Positions 20,137-30,782 are shown, counted from the first letter of the stretch. The stretch: 64,000 bases of DNA from Paraburkholderia megapolitana (GCF_007556815.1 NZ_CP041745.1:3888501-3952500), one strand, 5' to 3'. Made by a program: numbers and translations. The notes: generated by a model not told the origin, from the sequence alone.

Positions 20137-21129
20137 ATGTCGTCGACTGCCACCCCCGCCCCCAACGCCGCCACCCTGCTCGCTCCGATCGCCGATGACA
20201 TGGAACAGGTGAATCGTGTCATCCGGCAGCGCCTGGCGTCGGAGGTGATGCTGATCAACCAGATCTCCGAATACATCATCAGTGCCGGCGGCAAACGGCT
20301 GCGTCCCGCGCTGCTGCTGCTGGTCGCGGGCGCGCTGGGCGAAACGACCGGACACCGGCACGAGCTGGCGGCGGTCGTCGAGTTCATCCATACGGCCACC
20401 CTGCTGCACGACGATGTCGTCGACGAATCCGATCTGCGGCGCGGCCGCCAGACCGCCAACGCGCTGTTCGGCAACGCGGCGAGCGTGCTGGTCGGCGACT
20501 TCCTGTACTCGCGCTCGTTCCAGATGATGGTTGGCGTGGGCAAGATGCGCGTCATGGAGATCCTGTCCGAAGCGACGAACATCATTTCCGAAGGCGAAGT
20601 CCTGCAACTGCTGAACATGCACGACGCCGACGTGGACGAAGCGCGCTACATGCAGGTGATCCGCTACAAGACCGCGAAACTCTTCGAAGCCGCCGCACAA
20701 CTCGGCGCCGTTCTGGCAGGCGCCGACACCGCGACCGAAAAAGCCGCGGCCGAATTCGGCCGGCGCATCGGCACGGCGTTCCAGATCATGGACGACTGGC
20801 TCGATTACACGGGCACGCCGGAATCGATGGGCAAGAACGCCGGCGACGATCTGCGCGAAGGCAAACCCACGTTGCCGCTGATCTGGCTCATCGAACACGG
20901 CACACCGGCCGAGGCGACGCTCGCGCGCGAAGCAATCGAACAGGGCGGCACGGACCGCTTCGACGAGATTTTCACGGCCATCACGCGCTCTGGTGCACTC
21001 GATCACACGCTTGAGTGCGCGAAGCAGGAAGCCCAGGTCGCGGCGGCGGCAATTTCTTCGTTCCCAGATTCCATTTACAAAGAAAGCCTGCTAGAATTAT
21101 GCTCTTACTCGACGGCAAGACAGTCCTGA
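20137..21129 (+). CDS. ispB: Octaprenyl diphosphate synthase
   Basis: A 330-residue trans-long-chain prenyl synthase that builds the ubiquinone side chain from FPP and IPP. Both Asp-rich motifs are present: DDVVD at 92-96 and DDWLD at 219-223, with GGKRLRP at 51-57. Chain length, probably eight units as in most beta-proteobacteria, cannot be proved from sequence. ATG at 20137 follows a pyrimidine stretch with no clear ribosome-binding site; the frame opens earlier (20002) without conserved residues. It is divergent from rplU, and tRNA-Pro follows. Confidence 0.95.
   Translation: MSSTATPAPNAATLLAPIADDMEQVNRVIRQRLASEVMLINQISEYIISAGGKRLRPALLLLVAGALGETTGHRHELAAVVEFIHTATLLHDDVVDESDLRRGRQTANALFGNAASVLVGDFLYSRSFQMMVGVGKMRVMEILSEATNIISEGEVLQLLNMHDADVDEARYMQVIRYKTAKLFEAAAQLGAVLAGADTATEKAAAEFGRRIGTAFQIMDDWLDYTGTPESMGKNAGDDLREGKPTLPLIWLIEHGTPAEATLAREAIEQGGTDRFDEIFTAITRSGALDHTLECAKQEAQVAAAAISSFPDSIYKESLLELCSYSTARQS
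21074..21103 (+). promoter_or_regulatory. Possible tRNA-Pro promoter inside the ispB 3' end
   Basis: TTTACA (21074-21079), an 18-base spacer and TATGCT (21098-21103) lie in the last codons of ispB, about 57 bases before the mature tRNA. The -10 matches at only 4 of 6 positions. Confidence 0.4.
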
Positions 21130-21159
21130 ACTGGACTGAAACGTCGTAGAAGTCCAGAT

Positions 21160-21236
21160 CGGGGTGTAGCTTAGCCTGGTAGAGCGCTACGTTCGGGACG
21201 TAGAGGCCGGAGGTTCGAATCCTCTCACCCCGACCA
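21160..21236 (+). tRNA. tRNA-Pro (anticodon CGG)
   Basis: A 77-nucleotide cloverleaf. The acceptor stem CGGGGTG pairs with CACCCCG, followed by an encoded ACCA end. The anticodon loop is TTCGGGA between CTACG and CGTAG, giving CGG for CCG codons, which are common in this GC-rich genome. The T arm contains GTTCGAATC. Confidence 0.98.
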
Positions 21237-21243
21237 GATTTGC

Positions 21244-21277
21244 AAAAAACCGCGCACGTGTTGCGCGGTTTTTTTTC
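21244..21277 (+). terminator. Intrinsic terminator after tRNA-Pro
   Basis: Perfect arms (21249-21255 and 21263-21269) extended by A/T pairs, loop of 7, then eight T. Confidence 0.93.
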
Positions 21278-21351
21278 GGCCCTTCAGCCTGCGAAGTCGC
21301 CGCGGCACCCTCTGCTATATTCTCCCCACCTTCTCTCACTCTTCACGCCGC

Positions 21352-22656
21352 GTGGAACAACTTCCCTTATGGGCGCAGATCGGCGCCATCTTTCTGCTGC
21401 TTGTCTGCTCCAGTTTTTTTTCGATCTCCGAAACGGCGATGATGGCGCTCAACCGTCATCGGTTGAAGCATCTCGCCAACCAGGGCGCGCTCGGCGCGAA
21501 GACCACGCAGGGGTTGCTGGCGCAAACCGACCGCCTGCTCAGCGTGATCCTGATCGGCAACAATCTGTTCAACACGATCATCCCGGTACTCACGACCTCG
21601 ATCGCGCTGCATACGTTCGGCCGCGACAACGTCGTGCTGTCGATCGCGACCGGTATGGTCGCGTTCCTGATCATCGTCTTCGCGGAGATCACGCCGAAAA
21701 TCGTCGGGGCGACCTATCCCGAGAAAATCGCGCTGCCGGCGAGCCTGCTGATCGCGCCGCTCATGCGCGTCGCGAGACCGGTCATCTGGTTCGTCAACCT
21801 GTTCGCGAACGGCATCCTGCGGGTACTGCACATCAACACGAAAGGCGAACGCGAGCAGCGCCTCTCGACCGAGGAACTGCGCACCATCGTGCTCGAATCC
21901 GGCAGCTTCATGCCGACCAAGCACCGCAGCATCCTGCTCAATCTGTTCGACCTCGAAAACATCTCCGTCGATGACGTGATGATTCCGCGCCGCCGGATCG
22001 AGGCGCTCGATTTCGACGCGCCGTTCGAACAGATCCTGCATCAGCTCGAAACCTGCTATCACAACAAGCTGATCGTTTATCAAGGCGACATCGACCGGGT
22101 ACTCGGCGTGCTCCATGTGCGCAAGACGCTGTCGGCGCTGCATAACCAGGAGCTCGAGCGCGAGACGCTGCGCGAACTGCTCGCCGAGCCTTACTTCGTG
22201 CCGACCGGGACACCCGTCTTCCAGCAATTGCAGTATTTCCAGGAGAGCCGCCAGCGTACGGCGCTCGTCGTCAACGAGTACGGCGAGCTACAGGGTCTCG
22301 TCACGCCGGAAGACATCATCGAGGAGCTGATCGGCGAATTCACCACGTCGATTCCGCGGAGTGCGTCATCGCGTGGCGGCTGGAACGACGATGGCGAATG
22401 TATCGTCGCGGGCAGCATGCCGCTGCGCGAACTGAACCGCTGGCTGCACCTGACGCTACCCACTGACGGCCCCAAGACGCTCAACGGCCTGATCCTCGAA
22501 ATGCTCGAAGAGATCCCAGAAGGCGACGTGTGTTTGCGCATCGGCGATGTGAAGCTCGAAGTGATGCGCAGCGACGATCAGGCGGTTCGCACGGTCAAGC
22601 TGTTCCGTCCGGGGCTCGCACCGAAAAGCAAGCCCAAGAAAGGCCAGCTCGCCTGA
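21352..22656 (+). CDS. CNNM/CorC-HlyC family membrane protein
   Basis: A 434-residue inner-membrane protein. The DUF21 (CNNM) transmembrane domain is at about 5-190, with SETAMMALNRHRLKHL, GNNLFNTI and the Pro-containing AEITPKIVGATYPE. A tandem CBS pair is at about 205-330 and a CorC_HlyC domain at 345-425. It is of the E. coli YfjD/CorB type, linked to Mg2+ or Co2+ efflux; the ion here is an inference. The start is GTG at 21352, giving MEQLPLWAQIG. It follows the tRNA terminator and therefore has its own start signal. Confidence 0.9.
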   Translation: MEQLPLWAQIGAIFLLLVCSSFFSISETAMMALNRHRLKHLANQGALGAKTTQGLLAQTDRLLSVILIGNNLFNTIIPVLTTSIALHTFGRDNVVLSIATGMVAFLIIVFAEITPKIVGATYPEKIALPASLLIAPLMRVARPVIWFVNLFANGILRVLHINTKGEREQRLSTEELRTIVLESGSFMPTKHRSILLNLFDLENISVDDVMIPRRRIEALDFDAPFEQILHQLETCYHNKLIVYQGDIDRVLGVLHVRKTLSALHNQELERETLRELLAEPYFVPTGTPVFQQLQYFQESRQRTALVVNEYGELQGLVTPEDIIEELIGEFTTSIPRSASSRGGWNDDGECIVAGSMPLRELNRWLHLTLPTDGPKTLNGLILEMLEEIPEGDVCLRIGDVKLEVMRSDDQAVRTVKLFRPGLAPKSKPKKGQLA

Positions 22657-22758
22657 ACGCAGCGTCGCGCTCTGGCCATCCGGCCAGGTGGCGGTCATGC
22701 GGACGCTAACGGAAGATGAAGTCGTCATTTTCTGCAGGCGGCTTCCGGCCGGTCTTCG

Positions 22759-24117
22759 ATGTTTCCCTCGTCTCGTGGCGCACCGCCCACCTCAGCCGAA
22801 GCGCCACGCGGTGACCTGGCCGCCGCTACCGTTCCGCCGTCGCGAAGCATCCCCGGTCGAGACCCGCGCGCGTTTCCCGCTGTGGCAACGGCAGGGACCA
22901 CAACAAGCCAGCGAACTGCTCTTTCAGACGATGCGGATGACACCGACTCCGCCCCCGCAGTCCGCCTGCTAACGGACACATTGCGCGAAGCGGCCACGCG
23001 TAATGCATCGGACATTCACGTTGAACCGGCGGAACACGGCTGGCGGATCCGCCTGAGAATCGACGGTGTGCTGCATGAGACCGGCAAGCCGCCCGCTCAC
23101 TTGCGCGACGCGTTCATCTCACGCGTGAAGGTGCTCGCCAGGATGGATATCGCCGAGCGGCGCATTCCGCAGGACGGCCGCCTGCGGCTCGCCGCGACCA
23201 AAGGGGCGTTCGAGGACTATCGCGTCAACTCGCTACCGACACTCTTCGGCGAAAAGCTGGTGCTGCGCCGACTCGAAGCGCTACCCACCGATCTGACGCT
23301 CGACTCGCTCGGGCTCGATGCGCAGCAACGCGATATCGTCGACGCCGCTATCCGCGCACCGCACGGCCTCGTGCTCGTCACCGGTCCCACGGGCAGCGGT
23401 AAAACGCTGTCGTTGTACTGCTTCCTGCAGATGCTGAATGTCGCGTCGCGCAATCTCTGTTCGGTGGAAGATCCGGCGGAGATCCAGCTTGCCGGCATCA
23501 ACCAGGTCGGCGTGCGCGAGAAAGCGGGGCTGACCTTCGCGATCGCACTGCGCGCGTTTTTGCGGCAGGACCCGGACGTGATCATGGTCGGCGAAATCCG
23601 CGACGAAGAAACCGCCGATGTCGCGGTGAAAGCCGCACAGACCGGCCACCTCGTACTTTCCACCTTGCATACGAACGACGCTCCTGCGGCGATCGCGCGG
23701 CTCATCGATATCGGCGTCGAGCCGTACAACCTCGCGGCGGCGTTGCGGCTCGTAACAGCGCAGCGGCTCGTGCGCCGTCTCTGCGTGTCGTGCCGCGTAC
23801 CGGCGAAGGAATCGGGCGCGGCACTGCTCGCGGCCGGCTTTGCGCGCGAGCATCTCGGCGACTGGCATCCATATACAGCGGCTGGATGCGCGGCGTGTCA
23901 TGGAATCGGTTATCGCGGGCGCATCGGCATTCACCAGGTGATGCCGGTTCCGGAGTCGATGCGCGACCTGATCGTCACGCGTGCGGGCACCCAGGCGATC
24001 TCGGCGCATGCGCAGAACGACGGACGCGTCACGACGCTGCGCGATGCGGCACTCGCCCGCGTGCGCGATGGCACGACGAGCCTCGCCGAAGCCCTCGCCG
24101 CCACGGAGACCCAATGA
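22759..24117 (+). CDS. pilB: Type IV pilus / type II secretion assembly ATPase (PilB/GspE)
   Basis: A 452-residue secretion ATPase. Walker A GPTGSGKT is at 209-216, the Asp box and Walker B DPDVIMVGE at 271-279, the His box at 296-305, and a zinc-type tetracysteine is at Cys342, 345, 377 and 380. It powers pilin or pseudopilin polymerisation. The first ~65 residues are Pro/Ala/Ser-rich and look disordered; the usual N-terminal GspE/MshEN domain of full PilB (about 570 residues) is missing. ATG at 22759. Its stop overlaps the pilC start by ATGA. No pilin gene is next to it. Confidence 0.9.
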   Translation: MFPSSRGAPPTSAEAPRGDLAAATVPPSRSIPGRDPRAFPAVATAGTTTSQRTALSDDADDTDSAPAVRLLTDTLREAATRNASDIHVEPAEHGWRIRLRIDGVLHETGKPPAHLRDAFISRVKVLARMDIAERRIPQDGRLRLAATKGAFEDYRVNSLPTLFGEKLVLRRLEALPTDLTLDSLGLDAQQRDIVDAAIRAPHGLVLVTGPTGSGKTLSLYCFLQMLNVASRNLCSVEDPAEIQLAGINQVGVREKAGLTFAIALRAFLRQDPDVIMVGEIRDEETADVAVKAAQTGHLVLSTLHTNDAPAAIARLIDIGVEPYNLAAALRLVTAQRLVRRLCVSCRVPAKESGAALLAAGFAREHLGDWHPYTAAGCAACHGIGYRGRIGIHQVMPVPESMRDLIVTRAGTQAISAHAQNDGRVTTLRDAALARVRDGTTSLAEALAATETQ

Positions 24118-25325
24118 CACCCGACACCGCACCGCAGGACCTGCGCTTCGCGTGGCAGGCGCTCGACGCGACCGGAGCAGCGCGTCGCGGCTCGCTCGTT
24201 GCACCCGACGCGGCCGCAGCGCGTGCGATGCTCAGACGCGACAGCCTCTTCGTCGTAGAGCTCGCGGTACGCGGCCCGGCACTGCGCCCGAAAGCACGCA
24301 CCGCCGATGTCACGTTGTTCGCGCGCCAACTCTCGAGCCTGCTGCGCGCCGGGCTGCCGCTCGCTGCCGCGCTCGATCTGCTCGGCCAGGCGCCGGGGCC
24401 GCGCGGCATGCCACGCATCATCGCCGCCCTCGCGCGCGACATCACGGCCGGCCTCGATTTTTCCGCGGCATTGCGGCGGCATCCCGCGCAGTTCAACGCA
24501 TTGTTTTGCCAGCTGGTCGCCGTCGGCGAAGTGTCGGGCGCATTACCGACGATTCTCGCGCGCATCGCCGACGACCGCGAACGCAGCGCGACCCAGCGCG
24601 CAAAAGTGCGGGCGGCGCTCACCTATCCGGCGGCCATCCTGCTGCTCGCGCTTGCGATTACGGCAGCGTTGCTCGTCTGGGTAGTACCGACGTTCAAACA
24701 GATATTCGATGGCTTCGGAGCGAAACTGCCCGTGCCGACTCAAGTGGTGCTCGCGCTGTCCGACGCGGCGGCGCGCTGGAGCATCCCTGCCGTCGTCGCA
24801 ATCGGCGCCGGTAGTGCCGCACTGGGCGCGCTCATGCGGCGCTCGCCGGCAGCCCGCGTGCACGTTGCCCGTCTGTCCTTGCGGGCACCGCTGTTCGGAC
24901 GGCTGTTAAAGACACTTTGTGCGGCCCGCTGGGCCCGTGCGCTCGGCACATTACTCTCCGCCGGCACGCCGCTCGCCGATGCGTTCGATTCGCTGACCCA
25001 CGCCACCGGCAACGCCTACTTCGACCGCGCGACGGCCGACATCGCCACGCGTCTGCGTCGCGGCGAACGGCTCGCAGCGGCGATGCGCGCGGCCGGCTGC
25101 TTTCCCGCCGACGTGGTCCAGCCGGTCGCAGTGGCCGAAGAATCGGGCGCTCTCGACACGATGCTGCTCGACGTCGCCGCGCTCAGCGACCGTCAGGTCG
25201 ACGAACAGATCAGCACGCTCGCGAGCCTGTGCGAACCGCTAGTGATCGTTGTGCTAGGTGGGCTGGTCGGCGGCCTTGTGATCGCGATGTATCTTCCCAT
25301 CATTCAACTCGGCAACGTGGTGTAG
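24114..25325 (+). CDS. pilC: Type IV pilus / type II secretion platform protein (PilC/GspF)
   Basis: A 403-residue polytopic inner-membrane platform protein that couples the ATPase to pilin assembly. Two T2SSF repeats are seen, at about 63-190 and 268-390, each with the LLRAGLPLAAAL or LLSAGTPLADAF pattern followed by a helix and a membrane segment. ATG at 24114 overlaps the pilB stop (ATGA), so the two are translationally coupled; the frame opens earlier, but only inside pilB. Confidence 0.93.
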   Translation: MTPDTAPQDLRFAWQALDATGAARRGSLVAPDAAAARAMLRRDSLFVVELAVRGPALRPKARTADVTLFARQLSSLLRAGLPLAAALDLLGQAPGPRGMPRIIAALARDITAGLDFSAALRRHPAQFNALFCQLVAVGEVSGALPTILARIADDRERSATQRAKVRAALTYPAAILLLALAITAALLVWVVPTFKQIFDGFGAKLPVPTQVVLALSDAAARWSIPAVVAIGAGSAALGALMRRSPAARVHVARLSLRAPLFGRLLKTLCAARWARALGTLLSAGTPLADAFDSLTHATGNAYFDRATADIATRLRRGERLAAAMRAAGCFPADVVQPVAVAEESGALDTMLLDVAALSDRQVDEQISTLASLCEPLVIVVLGGLVGGLVIAMYLPIIQLGNVV

Positions 25326-25353
25326 CATCGCAGCCGAATCCCACTTTTCCGTT

Positions 25354-26286
25354 ATGCCGGCTACCTATCCGACCGTGTCCGATTCCCTGTTTAGCAGCCC
25401 CTGGGGCCGCGTCGCCACCGATGTCGGCACGACCTTCAGCATGTTGCCGGTCAGTGTGCAGATCGCTTTCGCGATCATGTTCGGGCTCGTGATCGGCAGC
25501 TTTCTCAGCGTGGTCGCGCACCGTCTGCCGATCATGCTGGAACGCGCCTGGCGCAACGAGGTCAGCGACGCAACCGGCCAGCCTCCCGACGACGACGGCC
25601 TCCCCATCCGCTACAACCTCTGGCTGCCGCGCAGCGCATGCACGCATTGCGGCCATACGTTGCGCGCGTGGGAGAACATCCCGGTTGTGAGCTATGTGCT
25701 GCTGCGCGGCCGCTGCTCGCAATGCGGAACCCATGTGAGCCGGCGCTATCCGCTACTCGAACTCGCGAGCGCAGCCTGCGCGGTCGCGGCGCTCGTCTCG
25801 TTCGGCCCTACCCTGATGGCGCTGGCCGCGTTCGGCCTGTGCGCCGCGTTGCTCGCGATGAGCGTAATCGATATCGATACGCACCTGCTGCCCGACTCCA
25901 TCACGCTGCCGCTGCTGTGGGCAGGGCTGATCGTCAACTTCGACGGGCTCTTCGCGAGCTTGCACGACGCGGTGCTCGGCGCGATCACCGGGTATCTCGT
26001 GCTGTGGTGCGTACACTGGGTATTCAGGCTGGTGCGCGGCATCGAAGGAATGGGCTACGGCGATTTCAAGCTGCTCGCCGCGCTCGGCGCCTGGCTGGGC
26101 TGGGCCGCGCTGCCGCAAATCGTGCTGGTGGCGGCCGTCGCGGGCGCCGTGGTCGGACTCGCGGCAACGTGGCGCGGCCGTATGCGTTTCGAGGAACCGC
26201 TGCCGTTCGGTCCGTTCCTCGCGGCCGGCGGCGCGCTCACGCTGTTTATCGGCACACCGCTCTATCTGGCGCTCGGGGGAGGCTGA
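25354..26286 (+). CDS. pilD: Prepilin peptidase / N-methyltransferase (PilD)
   Basis: A 310-residue polytopic aspartic protease that removes the prepilin leader and methylates the new N-terminus. The cytoplasmic zinc loop has Cys96, Cys99, Cys121 and Cys124 (CTHCGH, CSQCGTH). Catalytic Asp residues are in [11 protein letters not shown] (173-181) and GYGD (Asp237). The ATG at 25354 is used; a start at 25441 would remove a 29-residue soluble leader and is possible. It lies 28 bases after pilC and 4 bases before coaE. Confidence 0.95.
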   Translation: MPATYPTVSDSLFSSPWGRVATDVGTTFSMLPVSVQIAFAIMFGLVIGSFLSVVAHRLPIMLERAWRNEVSDATGQPPDDDGLPIRYNLWLPRSACTHCGHTLRAWENIPVVSYVLLRGRCSQCGTHVSRRYPLLELASAACAVAALVSFGPTLMALAAFGLCAALLAMSVIDIDTHLLPDSITLPLLWAGLIVNFDGLFASLHDAVLGAITGYLVLWCVHWVFRLVRGIEGMGYGDFKLLAALGAWLGWAALPQIVLVAAVAGAVVGLAATWRGRMRFEEPLPFGPFLAAGGALTLFIGTPLYLALGGG

Positions 26287-26290
26287 CACT

Positions 26291-26896
26291 ATGTTTGCGG
26301 TTGGATTGACGGGGGGTATCGGTAGCGGCAAATCGACGGTGGCCGACAGGTTCGGCGCACTCGGTGTGCCGCTTGTCGATACCGATGTGATCGCGCATCG
26401 CATCACGGCGCCGAACGGTGTCGCGATGCCGGCGATCGCCCAGGAGTTCGGCCCGTCGTTCGTCACGACCGACGGTTCGCTCGATCGCGCACAGATGCGT
26501 ACGCTGATCTTCAGCGACGACACCGCACGCAAGCGTCTCGAAGCCATTACGCATCCATTGATCCGTGCGGAAACCCAGCGGGAACGCAACGACGCGCAGG
26601 GTCCCTATGTCATCGTCGTGGTGCCGCTGCTCGTCGAATCGGGCAACTGGAAGACACGCGTGGACCGCGTCCTCACCGTCGACTGCAGCGTCGAAACGCA
26701 GATCGCACGCGTGATGCGGCGCAACGCCTTCTCGCGCGAACAGGTGCTGGCGATCATCGCGCGCCAGGCCACGCGCGAACAGCGCCTCGCCGCCGCCGAC
26801 GACACGATCGTCAACGAAGACGCCCCACCCGATGCGCTACAGATTCAGGTCGAAGCGTTGCATCGCGCTTATCTCGCTTACGCGCATACCGCCTGA
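26291..26896 (+). CDS. coaE: Dephospho-CoA kinase
   Basis: A 201-residue P-loop kinase for the last step of CoA synthesis, phosphorylating the 3'-OH of dephospho-CoA. The P-loop GGIGSGKST is at 8-16 and the lid has [12 protein letters not shown]. It starts 4 bases after the pilD stop, the common pilD-coaE linkage of proteobacteria. Confidence 0.97.
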   Translation: MFAVGLTGGIGSGKSTVADRFGALGVPLVDTDVIAHRITAPNGVAMPAIAQEFGPSFVTTDGSLDRAQMRTLIFSDDTARKRLEAITHPLIRAETQRERNDAQGPYVIVVVPLLVESGNWKTRVDRVLTVDCSVETQIARVMRRNAFSREQVLAIIARQATREQRLAAADDTIVNEDAPPDALQIQVEALHRAYLAYAHTA

Positions 26897-27049
26897 TACT
26901 TCGGGTTCACGGCAGTGCAGTGAGCGGCCCGAGAAATGTGCGCTTGCCCGCCTTTCGCAGGGAACTTCGGCAGTGCAATGACAGACAGAATAAATTGCGT
27001 GAGGACACGCATAAAGTGCGTGATTGCGGGGGTAGTCTCACGGCATTAG

Positions 27050-27850
<801 letters not shown>

Positions 27851-27945
27851 TCGCGTGGTGCGCCGTGTCGGCACCACTCTTTAAGCCGCCCGAAACGCCC
27901 TCAAGTAAACTACCCGTTCCGTTTTGAGATTGACTGCCTGATCGA

Positions 27946-28143
27946 ATGCCCACCGTCGTCAAATGCCCCACTTGCGCAAAGGATGTCCGCTGGACCTCTG
28001 AGAACCGCTTCCGCCCGTTCTGCTCCGAGCGATGCAAACAGATCGATCTCGGCGCATGGGCCGCTGAGAAATACCGGATTGGCGGGACCAATGATGAGCT
28101 GCCGCCGGATGAAGCGCCGGCCGGCGACACCCCACCCCACTAG
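27946..28143 (+). CDS. yacG: DNA gyrase inhibitor YacG
   Basis: A 65-residue zinc protein with Cys7, Cys10, Cys26 and Cys30 (CPTC and CSERC), followed by [13 protein letters not shown]. In E. coli YacG binds GyrB and blocks DNA binding. The acidic tail of about 20 residues is the gyrase-contact part in the family. It is the last gene of the pilB to yacG run and is convergent with mutT. Confidence 0.95.
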   Translation: MPTVVKCPTCAKDVRWTSENRFRPFCSERCKQIDLGAWAAEKYRIGGTNDELPPDEAPAGDTPPH

Positions 28144-28159
28144 CATCCGCAGCGCGATC

Positions 28160-28183
28160 GGTGCGGGCCTTCCAGTCCGCACC
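28160..28183. terminator. Hairpin between convergent yacG and mutT
   Basis: Seven-base arms (28160-28166 and 28177-28183) with a 10-base loop and no T-run; a weak shared terminator at best. Confidence 0.3.
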
Positions 28184-28194
28184 CATCCGCGACG

Positions 28195-28611
28195 CTATTC
28201 CGCCGCAAGCCACTCCAGCACAGGAATCGTCGCCGGCAACAGCGGCGCAACGTCGGCCGGCAGCGTCTGCCAGACGAACGCCTGGCCTTCGCGGCCATGC
28301 GGTTCACCGGTCCACGCGGTCACCTTGCAGAAATACAGGCGCACATAGGCGTGCGGGTAATCATGCTCGAGCGTGTGCCAGCGGTGGCTCGCCTGCACGT
28401 CGATACCGAGCTCTTCATGCAGTTCGCGTGCGAGCGCCGCTTCCACCGACTCCCCCGGCTCGAGCTTGCCGCCGGGAAATTCCCAGTAGCCCTCATACGG
28501 CTTGCCGGCCGGCCGCTGCGCCAGCAGGTAGCGCCCATCAGGTTGCACCAGCACGCCGACCGCGACTTCGGTAACCGGCCGCGCCGGGGTAGGCTCCACA
28601 GCGCCGGTCAT
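28195..28611 (-). CDS. mutT: MutT-type Nudix hydrolase (8-oxo-dGTP diphosphatase)
   Basis: A 138-residue Nudix enzyme. The Nudix box spans GGKLEPGES to RELHEELGI (about 48-70) with all catalytic Glu residues. The sequence EGYWEFPGGKLE and length match MutT, which removes 8-oxo-dGTP from the nucleotide pool. The ATG at 28611 overlaps the stop of the DUF815 gene by ATGA, so translation is probably coupled; the longer frame to 28809 lies inside that neighbour. Confidence 0.9.
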   Translation of the reverse strand: MTGAVEPTPARPVTEVAVGVLVQPDGRYLLAQRPAGKPYEGYWEFPGGKLEPGESVEAALARELHEELGIDVQASHRWHTLEHDYPHAYVRLYFCKVTAWTGEPHGREGQAFVWQTLPADVAPLLPATIPVLEWLAAE

Positions 28612-29477
28612 GCGGGCGTCCGCCGGCCGGACCAGTCGCGTGCGAACTGCCACGCCACCCGCCCCGAGCGCGAGCCGCGTTCCAGCGCCCACACCAGCGC
28701 ATCGCCGCGCGCCGCCTCGACACCCGCATCGTCGCAGCCGAAGTGACGCAGCCAGTGGCCGACGATCGACAGGTAATCGTCCTGCTTGAACGGATAGAAG
28801 CTCACCCACAACCCGAAGCGCTCGGACAGCGAGATCTTTTCTTCGACCACTTCGCCCGGATGAATCTCGCCGTCCGCGGTGTGCTTATAGGTCTCGTTGT
28901 CGCTCATGTATTCGGGCAACAGATGACGCCGGTTCGAAGTCGCATAGATCAGCACGTTGTCCGACTGCGCAGCGATCGAGCCGTCGAGCGCAACTTTCAG
29001 TGCCTTGTAGCCCGACTCACCGTCCTCGAACGAGAGGTCGTCGCAGAACACGATGAAGCGTTCAGGACGCGCCGAAATCAGGTCGACGATGTCGCCGAGA
29101 TCGTGCAGATCGTCCTTGTCGACTTCGATCAGCCGCAGGCCTTCGTTTGAAAACGCATTCAGGCAGGCCTTGATCAACGACGACTTGCCGGTGCCGCGGG
29201 CGCCAGTCAGCAGCACGTTGTTGGCAGGCTGGCTACGCACGAACTGGCGCGTGTTCTGCTCGATCAGCGATTTCTGGCGCTCGATGTTCTGCAGGTCGTC
29301 GAGCGTGATCGTCGAAATGGCGGGCACCGGCTGGAGATAACCGCGGCCCTGGCGCGTACGCCAGCGAAACGCGACGCCCGCGCTCCAGTCGATATTGGGC
29401 GCGGCAGGCGGCAGCACCGCCTCCAGGCGGCCAAGCAACGCCTCGGCGCGGGTCAGAAACTGTTCGAGCTTATCCAT
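28608..29477 (-). CDS. DUF815 AAA+-type ATP-binding protein
   Basis: A 289-residue P-loop protein of unknown role. Walker A GARGTGKS is at 92-99 and the Walker B-like FIVFCDDLSFE near 143-153. Then come a sensor-like TSNRRHLLPE and an Arg-containing ERFGLWVSFYPF, the DUF815 hallmarks. The first 80 residues are helical. It lies between argJ (18 bases upstream) and mutT (4-base overlap), an order kept in beta-proteobacteria. ATG at 29477. Confidence 0.88.
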   Translation of the reverse strand: MDKLEQFLTRAEALLGRLEAVLPPAAPNIDWSAGVAFRWRTRQGRGYLQPVPAISTITLDDLQNIERQKSLIEQNTRQFVRSQPANNVLLTGARGTGKSSLIKACLNAFSNEGLRLIEVDKDDLHDLGDIVDLISARPERFIVFCDDLSFEDGESGYKALKVALDGSIAAQSDNVLIYATSNRRHLLPEYMSDNETYKHTADGEIHPGEVVEEKISLSERFGLWVSFYPFKQDDYLSIVGHWLRHFGCDDAGVEAARGDALVWALERGSRSGRVAWQFARDWSGRRTPA

Positions 29478-29495
29478 GAGAAGAGAAAGTGCAGA

Positions 29496-30737
29496 TCAGG
29501 AACGATAGTCGGCATTGATGCTCACGTATTCGTGCGAGAGATCGCAGGTCCAGATCGTGGCCTGTGCATCCCCTCGCCCGAGCAGCACGCGAATCGCGAT
29601 CTCGCTCTTCTTCATGACACGCTGCCCATCTTCTTCGCGGTAGTCCGGATTGCGGCCCCCCGCCTTCGCCACCAGTACGTCGTCGAGGTACAGATCGATC
29701 TTGCCGACATCGAGATCGTTCACCCCGGCGTAGCCGATCGCGGCCAGGATGCGGCCGAGATTCGGATCGGATGCGTAGAACGCTGTCTTCACGAGCGGCG
29801 AATGGCCGATCGCATAGGCGATCTGCCGGCATTCGGCGACGTCACGGCCGCCTTCGACCTGTACCGTCATGAACTTCGTCGCGCCTTCGCCGTCGCGCAC
29901 GATCAGTTGCGCGAGCGCTTGCGCCGCGTCGGTCACTGCGTCGCGCAGCGCCACATACGCGGGCGAATCCGTCGACGTCACCGCCGGCAGGCTCGATTTC
30001 CCCGAGGCGATCAGGATGAACGAGTCGTTCGTCGACGTATCGCCATCGATTGTGATGCAGTTGAACGAGCGGTCCGCCACATGCTTGACGAGCGCGTCGA
30101 GCACGGGCTGGGCGACGGCGGCGTCGAATGCGAGGAAGCCGAGCATGGTCGCCATGTTCGGCTTGATCATGCCCGCGCCCTTGCTGATGCCGCTCAATGT
30201 CACCGTGTGACCGTCGATCGTCACCTGGCGCGACACGGCTTTCGGCAGCGTATCGGTGGTCATGATCGACTGCGCGGCTTCGTACCAGTGAGCCGCCTTC
30301 CGGTTCTCGAGCGCGGCAGGCAAGCCTGCTTTCAGACGATCGAGCGGCAACGGTTCGAGAATCACGCCGGTCGAGAACGGCAGCACCTGCTCGGGCGCGA
30401 TGCCTGCCAGTCGCGCGAGTTCCTTGCAGGTTTCGCGTGCGATCACGAGGCCCGGTTCGCCGGTACCTGCATTCGCGTTGCCCGTATTCACGACCAGCGC
30501 GCGTATCCCCTTGCCGCTCGAGCGTACGTGCTCGAGATGCTCACGACACACCGTGACCGGCGCGGCGCAAAAACGGTTCGACGTGAACACGCCGGCGACC
30601 GTCGCGCCTTCATCGACGGAAATGACCAGCACGTCCTTGCGGTTCGGCTTACGGATGTGCGCTTCCGCCCAGCCGAGCGTAACGCCGGCTACCGGATGCA
30701 ATTGAGTGGGATCGATCGAGGGGAAATTGACAGCCAT
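29496..30737 (-). CDS. argJ: Bifunctional ornithine acetyltransferase / N-acetylglutamate synthase
   Basis: A 413-residue enzyme of the cyclic arginine pathway that moves acetyl from N-acetylornithine to glutamate. It is made as a precursor that cuts itself before the nucleophilic Thr: here MATML, Thr197. Monofunctional and bifunctional forms cannot be told apart by sequence alone. ATG at 30737 begins [15 protein letters not shown]. It is downstream of secA by 102 bases, with a hairpin between them. Confidence 0.96.
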   Translation of the reverse strand: MAVNFPSIDPTQLHPVAGVTLGWAEAHIRKPNRKDVLVISVDEGATVAGVFTSNRFCAAPVTVCREHLEHVRSSGKGIRALVVNTGNANAGTGEPGLVIARETCKELARLAGIAPEQVLPFSTGVILEPLPLDRLKAGLPAALENRKAAHWYEAAQSIMTTDTLPKAVSRQVTIDGHTVTLSGISKGAGMIKPNMATMLGFLAFDAAVAQPVLDALVKHVADRSFNCITIDGDTSTNDSFILIASGKSSLPAVTSTDSPAYVALRDAVTDAAQALAQLIVRDGEGATKFMTVQVEGGRDVAECRQIAYAIGHSPLVKTAFYASDPNLGRILAAIGYAGVNDLDVGKIDLYLDDVLVAKAGGRNPDYREEDGQRVMKKSEIAIRVLLGRGDAQATIWTCDLSHEYVSINADYRS

Positions 30738-30756
30738 GGTCGCGACCTGTCGGAGC

Positions 30757-30782
30757 TGAAAATGCCGGCGAAAGCCGGCATT
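30757..30782 (-). terminator. Probable secA terminator
   Basis: A perfect 9-bp stem with a 4-base loop (30782-30774/30769-30761) is followed on the minus strand by a short run of four T. Partial read-through into argJ is possible. Confidence 0.6.

Noticed and set aside
19900..21006. N-terminal extension of L21 to 472 residues
   Set aside because: It is antisense to ispB; the L21 start [12 protein letters not shown] and promoter fix the true gene.
21160..21236. tRNA-Pro as an attachment site for an integrated element
   Set aside because: No integrase and no direct repeat of the tRNA 3' end were seen; flanking genes are core genes.
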